A stretch of 26,303 bases of DNA from DATEJJ01 sp051986465 (lineage in GTDB: Bacteria; Actinomycetota; Actinomycetes; Mycobacteriales; Micromonosporaceae). Numbering within the stretch: the first letter of the stretch is position 1; each line of letters begins with the position of its first letter. A program made the translations under genes and the position numbers. The stretch is taken from assembly GCA_051986465.1 (NCBI GenBank), contig JBPYFB010000279.1:1-26303 (forward strand), in the 5' to 3' direction. The notes beneath the pieces are model-generated. The model was not told where the DNA came from. It made no database searches and worked only from the letters and a program-made list of their open reading frames with translations. This document shows positions 1 through 8,257 of the stretch, in pieces.

Positions 1-1061
1 GCGAGCCCGACCAGCGGCTGGTACTCGAGGTAGAACTCGCCCCGCTCGAGTGCGGTCGGCATCGCGGCGGCCAGCGTGTACCGGGCGACGTCCCGGTTGT
101 CCCGCTCCGGCTCGAACAGCGCCCACCGGCCGCGCCCCGCAGACTTGGCCCAGTTGAGCGTGGCGTCCGCACAGCGCATCAGCTCGGTCGCGTCGGTGTC
201 GACGACCGGGCACTCGACGATGCCGATGCTCGCCGAGACGCTGAGCTCGTGACCGTCCACGACCGCCGGCGCGGCGATGGTCAGCAGCACCTCGTCGGCG
301 ACCCGGGTGAGGTCGTCGGTACCCGTGGAGCGCTCGACGAGGATCACGAACTCGTCGCCGCCCATCCGTACGACGAGGTGCCCGGGCCGCGAGCCGATGC
401 TCTGCTCCAGCCGGCCGGCGAGCATGACCAGCAGCGCGTCACCCACCTGATGGCCGAGGCTGTCGTTGACGGCCTTGAACCCGTCGAGGTCCACGAAGCA
501 CACGCCGACGCGGCGCGAGACGGCGGGATCGGGGCGCGCGTTGAAGATGGCGGCCAGGTGCTCGCCGAGCAGCGCGCGGTTGGGCAGGCCGGTCAGCGTG
601 TCGTGGTTGGCGAGGTACCGGTAGCGCGCCTCGCTGGCCCGCAGCGCGGCCTCGGCCTGCTCCCGGGTGACCAGGGCGGCGCGGCGGATCGACTCCTGTT
701 CGGCGAGCGTGCGCTCGCGTACCGCCCGGCTGTGCCCGGTGGCCAGCGCCGCGAGCAGCGGGCCCAACCGGCCGGCGGGTACCGTCGCGCCCCAGGTGGC
801 CGTGGCGGCGCGCAGCAGGCCGGTCGAGAGTACGTCGATCGTGGCGCCGAGGGTCTCCGGCGCTGCGAGGTTCGCCGCGACCAGGGCGACGCCGACGTGC
901 TCGGCGGTCCGCTCGCGAAGCGGTTCGGCGTGCATCGCGTCGATGAGCCGCCGCGCCAGCTCCGCCAGGTAGGACTCGAGATCCCGCCGGTTCATGGGTA
1001 CGTAGCTCGTATCGCCGACGGCCGTTGCCCACTCGCCCGCGAACTTGTCCAAAGGGTCCAT
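1..1061 (-). CDS. GGDEF-EAL c-di-GMP signalling protein, C-terminus beyond window
   Basis: A partial gene of 353 codons in view. It starts at ATG 1061-1059 behind an AGGGG Shine-Dalgarno and runs off the left edge. Residues 1-140 form an Ala/Leu/Arg-rich helical region with no predicted membrane segment. The GGDEF domain spans about 145-320, with the DTLTGLPNR entry motif near 154 and an intact MGGDEF at 233-238, so diguanylate cyclase activity is plausible. The stretch before GGDEF (SRPGHLVVR) has no RxxD product-inhibition site. At about 339 a second domain begins (LERGEFYLEYQPLVGL), the usual opening of an EAL phosphodiesterase. The EAL catalytic residues lie outside the window, so whether the protein makes, degrades or only binds c-di-GMP cannot be judged. 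It diverges from the thioredoxin gene across a 168-nt gap. The family call is firm; the biological role is unknown. Confidence 0.93.
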   Translation of the reverse strand, partial: MDPLDKFAGEWATAVGDTSYVPMNRRDLESYLAELARRLIDAMHAEPLRERTAEHVGVALVAANLAAPETLGATIDVLSTGLLRAATATWGATVPAGRLGPLLAALATGHSRAVRERTLAEQESIRRAALVTREQAEAALRASEARYRYLANHDTLTGLPNRALLGEHLAAIFNARPDPAVSRRVGVCFVDLDGFKAVNDSLGHQVGDALLVMLAGRLEQSIGSRPGHLVVRMGGDEFVILVERSTGTDDLTRVADEVLLTIAAPAVVDGHELSVSASIGIVECPVVDTDATELMRCADATLNWAKSAGRGRWALFEPERDNRDVARYTLAAAMPTALERGEFYLEYQPLVGL

Positions 1062-1229
1062 GTCATCCCCTAAAACGGGATTGCGCCACATCGCCGCTTT
1101 GCCGGTGCTCATTGTGCCGTGAAGGGGTGGTCATATCCATAGACGGCGGGCGTGCCGCGGTACAAATGTGTGGCCGGGCACGCCTGGCTCGTCTGGTGGG
1201 CCGCCGCGGGCGTGTGGCACTGTGGACGC

Positions 1230-1757
1230 GTGGATCACACCGCGCTCACCGGCCTCGCCGTAGCGCTCGTGGTGCTGGCCCTGGCAACCGCATTCGGAGT
1301 GTGGTGGCGCCGCCGGGATGGCCGGCTGCGGGCCGTGGGCCGGGCCGACCAGGCGGTCGTGCCGGCGCCTCGCGGGGAAGAGGTCCACGACGCTCTATAC
1401 GCACCATCCACAGTGGGCGGTTCGACCCCCGGCGGTGACGATGATGCGCGCGCCCTCGCGGCGCTCGGAGTCGTCGCCGGTCCGGTGACGCTGCTGCAGT
1501 TCTCGTCGACGTTCTGCGCGCCGTGCCGGGTCGCGCGAGCGGTCTGTGCGGACGTGGCCCGGCAGCATCCGGGCGTCGTCCACCTGGAGATCGACGCGGA
1601 GAGCCACCTGAGCGAGGTTCGGCAGTTGCGGATCTGGCGCACGCCGACGGTGCTCGTGGTGGACACCTCCGGCCGGGTGGCGCACCGAGCCACCGGCGTC
1701 CCGGCCAAGTCGCAGCTCGTCGAGGCGGTGACTGCCCTGCTCCCGGTGACGACCTGA
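1230..1757 (+). CDS. Membrane-anchored thioredoxin-like protein
   Basis: A 175-aa protein. GTG 1230 is preferred over an in-frame GTG at 1152 because it puts a clean transmembrane anchor (residues 5-25) at the N-terminus, followed by WWRRRD as a positive-inside stop. The domain would then lie outside or at the outer face of the membrane if orientation is N-in. A linker of about 50 residues leads to a thioredoxin fold at about 76-173 with active site FCAPC (Cys96, Cys99), a further Cys106, and the cis-proline motif RTPT near 137-140. The CAPC pair and cis-Pro indicate a working disulfide oxidoreductase. No SD is seen; a weak CACTGT box at 1218-1223 would fit a leaderless transcript. The DUF4395 gene follows after 35 nt, a pairing I recall as common in actinobacteria, which suggests a joint redox function. 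The substrate is unknown. Confidence 0.88.
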   Translation: MDHTALTGLAVALVVLALATAFGVWWRRRDGRLRAVGRADQAVVPAPRGEEVHDALYAPSTVGGSTPGGDDDARALAALGVVAGPVTLLQFSSTFCAPCRVARAVCADVARQHPGVVHLEIDAESHLSEVRQLRIWRTPTVLVVDTSGRVAHRATGVPAKSQLVEAVTALLPVTT

Positions 1758-1792
1758 GCCACCGGATCCCCCCGTACCCCCGAGAGGTTGCC

Positions 1793-2233
1793 ATGCTCCT
1801 CGACCCCCGCGGCCCTCGCTTCGCCGCCGCCGTCACGTCGGTCGTCCTCGTCCTTGTCCTGGTCTTCAGCAGCGGCTGGCTCGCGCTCGTCCAGGCGCTG
1901 GTCTTCGCGGTGACCGCGGCGAACCCGCGGTTCGGGCCGTACGGTCTGCTCTACCGCTGGCTGCTCGCGCCACGGCTGGCGCGCCCGACCGAGCTGGAGC
2001 CGGCCGCGCCGGTGCGCTTCGCCCAGCTGGTCGGCCTCGTCTTCACCGCGGTAGCCGCGCTCGGCTACCTTGCCGGCGTGCCGGTGGTCGGCATCGTCGC
2101 GACCGCGTTGGCGTTGATCGCGGCGTTCCTCAACGCGGCGTTCGGGCTGTGCCTGGGCTGCGAGGTGTATCTCGCGTTCCGGCGCATGACCAACCGGCCC
2201 GTGGCAGCGCGGGTGCCGACGGGCCCGCGTTAG
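1793..2233 (+). CDS. DUF4395 integral membrane protein
   Basis: A 146-aa protein from ATG 1793 with a GAGAGG ribosome site. It is highly hydrophobic, with segments at about 11-42 and 77-118, and a short conserved-looking NPRFGPYG motif at 44-51. Near the C-terminus is a CLGC motif (Cys120, Cys123) followed by EVYLAFRR, which matches my recollection of DUF4395. Two cysteines spaced CxxC beside a membrane thioredoxin gene 35 nt upstream suggest thiol exchange between the two, as in other membrane redox relays; this is inference, since the family has no established function known to me. Its stop codon overlaps the stop of the convergent response regulator gene by 4 nt (2230-2233), leaving no terminator between them. 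Confidence 0.82.
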   Translation: MLLDPRGPRFAAAVTSVVLVLVLVFSSGWLALVQALVFAVTAANPRFGPYGLLYRWLLAPRLARPTELEPAAPVRFAQLVGLVFTAVAALGYLAGVPVVGIVATALALIAAFLNAAFGLCLGCEVYLAFRRMTNRPVAARVPTGPR

Positions 2234-2898
2234 AACTTCGGCGCGTCCGGGGCTTCGAGCAGGCCGAGGCGCAGGGCCGTCATGAGGGCCTGGGCCCGGT
2301 TGGCGGCACCGAGCTTCTCGTACAGCTTCGAGATGTGCGTCTTGGCGGTGGACTCACTCACGAAAAGCTGCTTGGCGATACCGGCCACGCTCATCCCGTC
2401 GGCGAGGAGGCGGAGCACCTGGCCCTCGCGCGGCGACAGCTGCGGGCCGGACGGGGCCAGCCGGCGCTTCATCGCCTCGGCGAGGTCGGCCGCGGTGAAC
2501 GCGCCGGGCGCGGATGCCGCGTGCCGAGCGGCCGCGACCACCTCGTCAGCCGGGGCGGTCTTCGGTACGAACGCGCTGGCGCCCGCTTCGAGCGCGCCGA
2601 ACAGCTGGTCGTCGCCCGCGTACATGGTCAGCACGACGATGCCCATCGTGCTGCTGGACTTGCGCAGGGCGCGGGTCGCTTCCAGACCGCTGCCGTCGGG
2701 TAGGCGCAGATCCATGATCACGACGTCGGGCTGCAGGGCACCGGCCTGGCGTACCGCCTCGGCCGCGGTGGCGGCCTCGCCGACGACCTCGAACTGGCGG
2801 TCGCGTTCGAAGGCGTGCCGTAGGCCCTTGCGGATCAGATCATGGTCATCGACGAGCAGAACCTTGGTGCGAATCGTCGACGTGGCGGTGGTGGACAT
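2230..2898 (-). CDS. NarL/FixJ-family response regulator
   Basis: A 222-aa DNA-binding response regulator. The receiver domain (about 12-128) has acidic residues Asp17 and Asp18, phospho-acceptor Asp63 in VVIMDLRLPD, a conserved Thr in VVLTMY and Lys in FVPKTAP. The LuxR-type helix-turn-helix spans about 153-213 (LSPREGQVLRLLADG ... STAKTHISKLYEKL). ATG 2898 is preceded by GGAGAAAGGA at somewhat long spacing. The gene lies 92 nt downstream of a histidine kinase on the same strand, so the two are the obvious cognate pair. All phosphorelay residues are present, so it should be a functional transcription factor. Its target genes cannot be told from this window; the linked acyl-CoA ligase is one candidate by position only. 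Confidence 0.95.
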   Translation of the reverse strand: MSTTATSTIRTKVLLVDDHDLIRKGLRHAFERDRQFEVVGEAATAAEAVRQAGALQPDVVIMDLRLPDGSGLEATRALRKSSSTMGIVVLTMYAGDDQLFGALEAGASAFVPKTAPADEVVAAARHAASAPGAFTAADLAEAMKRRLAPSGPQLSPREGQVLRLLADGMSVAGIAKQLFVSESTAKTHISKLYEKLGAANRAQALMTALRLGLLEAPDAPKF

Positions 2899-2990
2899 TC
2901 CCGGTGGTTCCTTTCTCCAGGCCCATGCGACCGGGTTTTCCGGGGGGCCCTGATGCTGCGGTGGCCGACGCCTCGCTGGTATGGGACAAG

Positions 2991-4604
2991 CTACCCTGAG
3001 CCGGCCCTGCGCAACGAGGTACCCAGCACAACAGCAACCGTGGTCCCGTTTGGTTCCCGTGCTCTGATCTCCAGCCGGCCCCGGATACGTTCCGCTCTCT
3101 CCGCCATGATCGCAAGACCGTACCGGCCGTCCGGCCGCTGGTCAGGGATGCCGTGACCATCATCCGACACCTCAACCTGCGCAAACGGGGGGTCAACGGC
3201 ACAATTTACCCAAAGGTTATGCGCTCCGGCGTGCTTGCGCGCGTTCGTAATCGCCTCCTGGGCGATGCGCAGCAGCTCAGCCTCTGTCGCGGCGGGCAGC
3301 CTGGCGGTCGACTCGTCGAGTGACAGGTGTACCCGCAGGCCGGCCGAGGCGCCGACGGCGCGTGCGTACTCGGCGATCGCCGCGGTCAGGCCGCCGTGCC
3401 GGTCCACCTCGCTGCGCAACTCGAACAGGGACAGCCGCAGTTCGGTGATCACCCGGGTCACCTCGCCGCGCAGGGTACGCAGCTCGTTGAAGGCGTCGGT
3501 CGCATCGTCGGGCAGTACCGCCATCGTGTTGTCGATCCCGTACCCGACCATGACGAGCTCCTGGGCGACCCCGTCGTGGATCTCCCGGGCCAGCCGCTGC
3601 CGCTCCTCGTTGGTGGCGAACGACCGTACCTCGTCGAATAGCAGCGCGGCCTCCAGGCGCAGCGCGGTGGGCGCGGCCAGGGCGGCCACCTGCGCGACGA
3701 CGGGAGGCGGGTACGCGCCGGCCGCGTCGGCCTCGATCGCGAGCACCCCGACGGTACGCACGCCGGCGACCAGCGGAACGACCAGCGCCGATACGTCGCT
3801 GCCGGAGTGCGAGCGGGCCTGCGACCGGTGGGCGACCTGGGGCTGCTGGCTGGCCCAGGCGTCGGCGACGGCCGAGTCGCTGTCCAGCGCGGTCTCCCAG
3901 TCGATGCGGTCGACGCCGGATTGCGCGATGACCACGAGCCGGGAGCCGCCGCCCGCGGAGAGTACGGCCGAGCGGTTCACCCGGGCCACCCCGCGCACCT
4001 CGTCGAGCAGGTGCTCGGCGAGCCCGCCGGGGTCGAGCGTGGCCCCGGGCAGTTGGCGGGCGACGCTGCGCAGCTGGGTGAGCAGCCGGGTCGCCTCGGC
4101 GTACGGCTGCGGGATCTGCCGTGGGGCGCTCAGGTTGCGCTGCAGGGCGGCCACCACGGTCGCCCCGAGCGCCGCGGTCAGCACCCACTGCACGCAGGAG
4201 ACGAGATAGGAAAGGTCGGCCAGGTTGTCGTCGACGGCACCCAGTACGGCGAGCAGGCCGGTCGCGATGGCGACCAGCCCGGCCGGCTCGGCGCGGTGGC
4301 GGTGGTACAGGGCCGCGGAGACGATGGGTACCAGCAGGTACGGGAGCATCGCCACGGCCGCGCCGCCGTCCTGGAGCGGCCGGGGTCCGTCGCCCGCGTG
4401 CGACACCACCGAGTCTGTGGCGAGGCAGACGATGATCACCTCGGCCAACCGCGTCAACGGCCCGATGATCCGGTGCTCGGGCGATATCACGGACGGTACG
4501 GTCGCGACCGCGAGCAGGCCGACCCAACCGAGTACCCGTACGTCGTGTGTTGCGACGAGGCTCAGCGCGGTGACGAGCGCGAGCAGCACGAGCCGGGCCG
4601 CCAC
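2991..4604 (-). CDS. NarL-type sensor histidine kinase with N-terminal membrane domain and GAF-like domain
   Basis: A 537-aa two-component kinase partnering the regulator downstream. Residues 1-155 hold about five or six hydrophobic segments. A GAF-like domain follows (about 175-318). The HisKA_3 dimerisation box ERQRLAREIHDGVAQELV carries phospho-acceptor His343. The ATPase domain has the N box EAITNARKHAG (Asn454), DDGHGI at 481-486 and the glycine loop GRYGLAIMAERA. GTG 4604 is the only standard start between the upstream gene and the first membrane segment; no clear SD is seen. It lies 67 nt after the acyl-CoA ligase gene on the same strand, so co-transcription is possible. The signal is unknown; the GAF domain could bind a small ligand. 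The C-terminal segment encoding HNLWVNC has locally lower GC than the rest. Confidence 0.94.
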   Translation of the reverse strand: MAARLVLLALVTALSLVATHDVRVLGWVGLLAVATVPSVISPEHRIIGPLTRLAEVIIVCLATDSVVSHAGDGPRPLQDGGAAVAMLPYLLVPIVSAALYHRHRAEPAGLVAIATGLLAVLGAVDDNLADLSYLVSCVQWVLTAALGATVVAALQRNLSAPRQIPQPYAEATRLLTQLRSVARQLPGATLDPGGLAEHLLDEVRGVARVNRSAVLSAGGGSRLVVIAQSGVDRIDWETALDSDSAVADAWASQQPQVAHRSQARSHSGSDVSALVVPLVAGVRTVGVLAIEADAAGAYPPPVVAQVAALAAPTALRLEAALLFDEVRSFATNEERQRLAREIHDGVAQELVMVGYGIDNTMAVLPDDATDAFNELRTLRGEVTRVITELRLSLFELRSEVDRHGGLTAAIAEYARAVGASAGLRVHLSLDESTARLPAATEAELLRIAQEAITNARKHAGAHNLWVNCAVDPPFAQVEVSDDGHGIPDQRPDGRYGLAIMAERAERIRGRLEIRAREPNGTTVAVVLGTSLRRAGSG

Positions 4605-4671
4605 CGTGATCGGGTGCGGTCCGCGCCAGGCCCCGTGCAGTTGTGGCGGATTCGCGTCGGCGGGGCCGCGC

Positions 4672-6468
4672 TCAACGCGCGTAGATAGCGGCGATTTCGT
4701 CGGCGTACTCCTTCAGCACCACGTTCCGCTTGACCTTGAGCGACGGGGTGATCTCCCCGGTCGCCTCGCTCCAGTCCCGCTTCAGGATGCGGAACACCTT
4801 GATCGCCTCCGCGTGCGACACCGCCTCGTTGGCGTGGTCCACCGCCTTCTGGATCTCCGCGAGCAGCGTCTCGTCGGCGCGCATCTCCTCGATGGTCGCG
4901 TCGGCGGGCTTGGCGTTGCTCGCCAGCCAGGCGGGCCACGCCTCCTCGTCGATCGTGATCAGCGCGGCGATGAACGGCTGCCGGTCACCCACCACCATGC
5001 ACTGGCTGATGAGCGGGTGGGCGCGCAGCCGGTCCTCCAGTACCGCGGGTGCCACGTTCTTGCCGCCCGCGGTGACGATGATCTCCTTCTTCCGTCCGGT
5101 GATCTTGAGGTACCCGTCTTCGTCGAGCTCGCCGAGGTCGCCAGTGTGGAACCAGCCCTCGCCATCCAGCACCTCGGCGGTGGCCTCGGCGTTGTTCCAG
5201 TATCCGCGGAACACGATGTCGCTCATGACGAGGATCTCGCGGTCGTCCGCAATGCGTACCGTGACCCCGGGCAGCGGCCGGCCCACCGTACCGATGCGCA
5301 TCCCGTCCTTCAGGTTGACGGCGACGGCGGGGGAGGTCTCGGTCAGCCCGTACCCCTCGTAGACCGTCACGCCGATGCCCCGGAAGAAGTGGGCGAGCCG
5401 GTCGCCCAGCGGTGCGCCGCCCGAGATCGCATCCCGGCACTCTCCGCCCAGCGCGGCCCGCAACTTGCCGTAGACCAGCTTGTCGAACAGGCCGTGGCGC
5501 AGCCGCAGCCCGATGCCGGGACCGCCCTTGTCCAGCGCCTCGCTGTAGGCGATCGCGGTCTGCTCGGCCCGGTCGAAGATCGCGCCCTTGCCGGCGGCGT
5601 GCGCGCGCTGCTTGGCGGTGTTGAAGACCGTCTCGAACACGCGCGGCACCGACAGTACGAATGTCGGGCGGAACTCGCCCAGGTCGGCGACGAGGTTCTT
5701 CACGTCGGGCGCGTGCCCCATCCGGCACCGGGCCTGCACCACCCCGATCTGGATCAACCGCGCGAAGGAGTGCGCGAGCGGGAGGAACAGCAGCGTCGAG
5801 GCGCCCTCGTTGAAGAGATTGGGCAGGCCGGGTACCGCGTTGGCGATGTCCGAGTACATGTTGCGGTGGGTGAGCATGCAGCCCTTGGGGCGCCCGGTGG
5901 TACCCGACGTGTAGATGATGGTCGCCAGGTCGTCCGCCTTCGCCGTACGCCGGCGCTGCGCCACCTGCTCCGGCCCGATCCCGGTACCCGCGGCTAGCAG
6001 GGTCTCGACGGCTGAGTTCTCGATCTGCCAGACGTCGCGCAGGTTCGGTACGGCCTCGCGCAGCGCCTGTACCGCGCTGGTGTGCGCCGCGGTCTCGGTG
6101 ACGCAGGCCACCGCGCCCGAGTCCGCGAGGATCCAGCGGATCTGCTCCGGGCTCGACGTCTCGTAGATCGGTACCGTCACCGCGCCGGCCGACCAGATCG
6201 CGTAGTCGAACAGCGTCCACTCGTACCGCGTCTTGCTCATGAGGCCGACCCGCTCGCCCGGCGCCACGCCGCTCGCGATCAGCCCGGCGGCCAGGGCCAC
6301 CACCTCGTCCCGGAACTGGGCGCACGTCACGTCCTGCCAGCCGGCCGCGGTACGGCGCGCGAACTGTACCGCCTGCGGCGCCAGGGCCGCGTTGTCCCAC
6401 ACCGGATCGGTCAGGTTTGCCGCCTCGTCGATCGTTGCGACCGGCGGTACCGCGAACTCACGCACCAC
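4672..6468 (-). CDS. fadD15: Long-chain fatty acid--CoA ligase (FadD15-like)
   Basis: A 598-aa AMP-forming acyl-CoA synthetase that activates fatty acids with ATP and CoA. The phosphate-binding motif YTSGTTGRPKG is at about 186-196, the YGLTETSP motif at about 373-380, HTGDLGEL near 441-448, and the hinge/C-domain motif GRKKEIIVTAGGKNVAP at about 458-474. Length and motifs fit the roughly 600-aa FadD15/FACL group. The start is GTG 6468 or the next codon GTG 6465; GAGGAGGAC directly upstream is spaced better for 6465. It diverges from the SRPBCC gene over 70 nt. The same ligase-SRPBCC neighbourhood occurs, as I recall, in M. tuberculosis (Rv2187 near Rv2185c), which supports the FadD15 label; chain-length preference is not visible in the sequence. 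Confidence 0.93.
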   Translation of the reverse strand: MVREFAVPPVATIDEAANLTDPVWDNAALAPQAVQFARRTAAGWQDVTCAQFRDEVVALAAGLIASGVAPGERVGLMSKTRYEWTLFDYAIWSAGAVTVPIYETSSPEQIRWILADSGAVACVTETAAHTSAVQALREAVPNLRDVWQIENSAVETLLAAGTGIGPEQVAQRRRTAKADDLATIIYTSGTTGRPKGCMLTHRNMYSDIANAVPGLPNLFNEGASTLLFLPLAHSFARLIQIGVVQARCRMGHAPDVKNLVADLGEFRPTFVLSVPRVFETVFNTAKQRAHAAGKGAIFDRAEQTAIAYSEALDKGGPGIGLRLRHGLFDKLVYGKLRAALGGECRDAISGGAPLGDRLAHFFRGIGVTVYEGYGLTETSPAVAVNLKDGMRIGTVGRPLPGVTVRIADDREILVMSDIVFRGYWNNAEATAEVLDGEGWFHTGDLGELDEDGYLKITGRKKEIIVTAGGKNVAPAVLEDRLRAHPLISQCMVVGDRQPFIAALITIDEEAWPAWLASNAKPADATIEEMRADETLLAEIQKAVDHANEAVSHAEAIKVFRILKRDWSEATGEITPSLKVKRNVVLKEYADEIAAIYAR

Positions 6469-6525
6469 GTCCTCCTCGACAGCGCCCCGCTCACCCTATG
6501 GCGGAGGCGCCCACGGGCCACACGG

Positions 6526-6531
6526 TAGCCT
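6526..6531 (+). promoter_or_regulatory. -10 box TAGCCT of a leaderless-type promoter for the SRPBCC gene
   Basis: TAGCCT lies 7 nt before ATG 6539 and there is no SD. A TANNNT box at this distance is the usual layout of actinobacterial leaderless genes. Confidence 0.5.
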
Positions 6532-6538
6532 GCCCAGC

Positions 6539-6985
6539 ATGGCGGACACGTCCACCCAGTCGATCGGAATCGCCGCGCCGGCCGAGCGGATCGCCGCGGC
6601 CATCTGCGACTTCCCGCGGTACCCGGAGTGGGTCTCGGCGGTGAAGGCGGTCGAGGTGCTCGAAGAGTACGAGGACGGCTACGCGTACCGGGTGCGCTTC
6701 GTGCTCGACGCCGGCATCGCCGCGGACGAGTACACGCTGGAGTACGAGTACGCGGCGGACCTCTCGCGGATCCAGTGGCACCTGACCGAGCCCTCCAAGC
6801 TCCAGCGCTCGCAGGAGGGCTCGTACGACATCGCGGACAACGGCGACGGCACCGCCACCGTGACGTACACGCTCTCCGTGGAGTTGGCGATCGGCATGCT
6901 CGGCATGTTCAAGCGCAAGGCCGAGAAAATGATCATGGACTCCGCGCTCAAGGATCTCAAGCGCCGGGTGGAGTCATCGACATGA
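6539..6985 (+). CDS. SRPBCC (START-like/polyketide cyclase-fold) protein
   Basis: A 148-aa protein that fits a single SRPBCC domain. It opens with a strand followed by PAERIAAAICDFPRYPEWVSAV, the typical family pattern with an aromatic/Pro-Glu-Trp motif, then long alternating strands (YAYRVRFVLDAG, EYTLEYEY) and a C-terminal helix (about 118-146) that would cap the hydrophobic pocket. The fold binds lipids or polyketide-like ligands; the ligand here is unknown. The start is ATG 6539, with a TAGCCT box 7 nt upstream and no SD. The stop overlaps the next gene's start (ATGA at 6982-6985), so translation is probably coupled. Its place opposite a FadD15-like ligase suggests a lipid-related role, by position only. 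Confidence 0.85.
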   Translation: MADTSTQSIGIAAPAERIAAAICDFPRYPEWVSAVKAVEVLEEYEDGYAYRVRFVLDAGIAADEYTLEYEYAADLSRIQWHLTEPSKLQRSQEGSYDIADNGDGTATVTYTLSVELAIGMLGMFKRKAEKMIMDSALKDLKRRVESST

Positions 6986-7254
6986 GCGAGCGCAGCGTCG
7001 GTTCGGCGCGGGAGGAGGCGGAGCGGCTGGTGGCGGCGGCGCTCGCCACTACGTCCGTCGCCGCGTCCCGGATGGCTTACCACGTCGAAGAGGGCTGCGG
7101 CTGCCCGCTGTGCCGGGCGATCGTCGTGCTGCGCGACCCCGACCCGGAGCTCGTCGAGCGGATCGCAACCGGGGCCGCGGACGTCGCCGAGGGGGTCGTC
7201 GGGCTGCTGCGCGCGCTGCGCGACGCGGCGGTACCAGCGCAGCGCGAGCCCTGA
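6982..7254 (+). CDS. Small uncharacterised protein with CxCxxC motif
   Basis: A 90-aa protein of unrecognised function that overlaps the SRPBCC stop by 4 nt (ATGA). Helical segments flank a central motif EEGCGCPLCRA (three cysteines, CxCxxC) preceded by a histidine (YHVEEGC), a pattern able to hold a metal ion or form a disulfide. No membrane segment or signal peptide is seen. The extreme 5' end (ATGAGCGAGCGCAGCGTCGG) resembles a short GC-rich word common in Micromonosporaceae and partly shared with the repeat at 24889, so the first few residues may be repeat-derived; an alternative start further in cannot be excluded. Expression is probably coupled to the SRPBCC gene. Glucokinase follows after 45 nt. 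Confidence 0.72.
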   Translation: MSERSVGSAREEAERLVAAALATTSVAASRMAYHVEEGCGCPLCRAIVVLRDPDPELVERIATGAADVAEGVVGLLRALRDAAVPAQREP

Positions 7255-7299
7255 CCGGACCAGCCCCGGTCAGTACGAAACCATAGGGAAAGGTACGCG

Positions 7300-8247
7300 A
7301 TGGGCCTGACAGTCGGCGTCGACATCGGTGGCACGAAGGTGCTCGCCGGCATCGTGGACGAGGACGGCACGCTGCTGGCCCACGCCCGCCGCGACAGCCC
7401 GGCCGACAATCCACCGCTGATGGTGGAGCGCGTCGTCGAGGTGGTCAACGAGCTGACCGCCACGCACGAGGTGGAGGCGATCGGCATCGGCGCCGCCGGC
7501 TGGATCGACGCCGACCGCGCGACGGTGCTGTTCGCACCCAACCTCGCCTGGCGCGACGAGCCGCTGCGCGACGAGGTCGCCCGGCACGTGCGGGTACCGG
7601 TCGTGGTGGAGAACGACGCGAACGCGGCGGCGTGGGCCGAGTTCCAGTTCGGTGCCGCCGCCGACGCGCGCGACTCGATGGTGATGTTCACCCTGGGCAC
7701 CGGCATCGGTGGTGGCCTGGTACTCGGCGGCGACCTGGTGCGCGGGGCCAGCGGTGTGGCCGGCGAGCTCGGGCACGTGCTAGTCGTACCCAACGGGCAC
7801 CCGTGCGGCTGCGGCCGGCTGGGCTGCATCGAGCAGTACGCGAGCGGCAAGGCGCTGGTGCGCTTCGCGCGGGCCCTCGCCGCCGACGATTCGAGCCAGG
7901 CGGTGGTGCTGCTGGATCTCGCCGGCGGCGATACCGGGGCGATCACGGGCGAGATGGTCACCGCCGCGGCCAAGGTCGGCGACCCCGCGGCGTGCGAGGC
8001 GTTCAACCAGATCGGGTACTGGCTGGGGCAGGCCCTCGCCGACCTCGTCCAGGTGCTCGACCCGCAGGTACTCGTGATCGGCGGCGGCGTGGTGGACGCC
8101 GGCGACCTGCTCATGGCTCCCTCGCGGAAGGCGTACACCGAGGCGCTCGCCCTGCGCAGCCGGCTGCCCTACGCCGAACTGCGCCCCGCGCTGCTGGGCA
8201 ACCTCGCCGGCGTGGTGGGCGCGGCCGACCTGGCCCGCCACCTCTGA
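7300..8247 (+). CDS. glkA: ROK-family glucokinase
   Basis: A 315-aa sugar kinase phosphorylating glucose at C6, the entry step to glycolysis. The N-terminal ATP-binding motif VDIGGTKVLAGIV is at 7-19, the catalytic Asp106 lies in VVENDANAAAW, and the second phosphate motif GTGIGGGLVLGG is at about 133-144. The ROK zinc site is intact: His159 and Cys169, Cys171 and Cys176 in CGCGRLGCIE. Length matches the roughly 317-aa glucokinase of Streptomyces, which also mediates glucose repression; whether this one does is unknown. There is no N-terminal helix-turn-helix, so it is an enzyme and not a ROK repressor. The start ATG 7300 has AGGGAAAGG 6 nt upstream. A polyphosphate-dependent mode is less likely but not excluded by motif reading. 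Confidence 0.93.
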   Translation: MGLTVGVDIGGTKVLAGIVDEDGTLLAHARRDSPADNPPLMVERVVEVVNELTATHEVEAIGIGAAGWIDADRATVLFAPNLAWRDEPLRDEVARHVRVPVVVENDANAAAWAEFQFGAAADARDSMVMFTLGTGIGGGLVLGGDLVRGASGVAGELGHVLVVPNGHPCGCGRLGCIEQYASGKALVRFARALAADDSSQAVVLLDLAGGDTGAITGEMVTAAAKVGDPAACEAFNQIGYWLGQALADLVQVLDPQVLVIGGGVVDAGDLLMAPSRKAYTEALALRSRLPYAELRPALLGNLAGVVGAADLARHL

Positions 8248-8257
8248 GGGGGTACCG

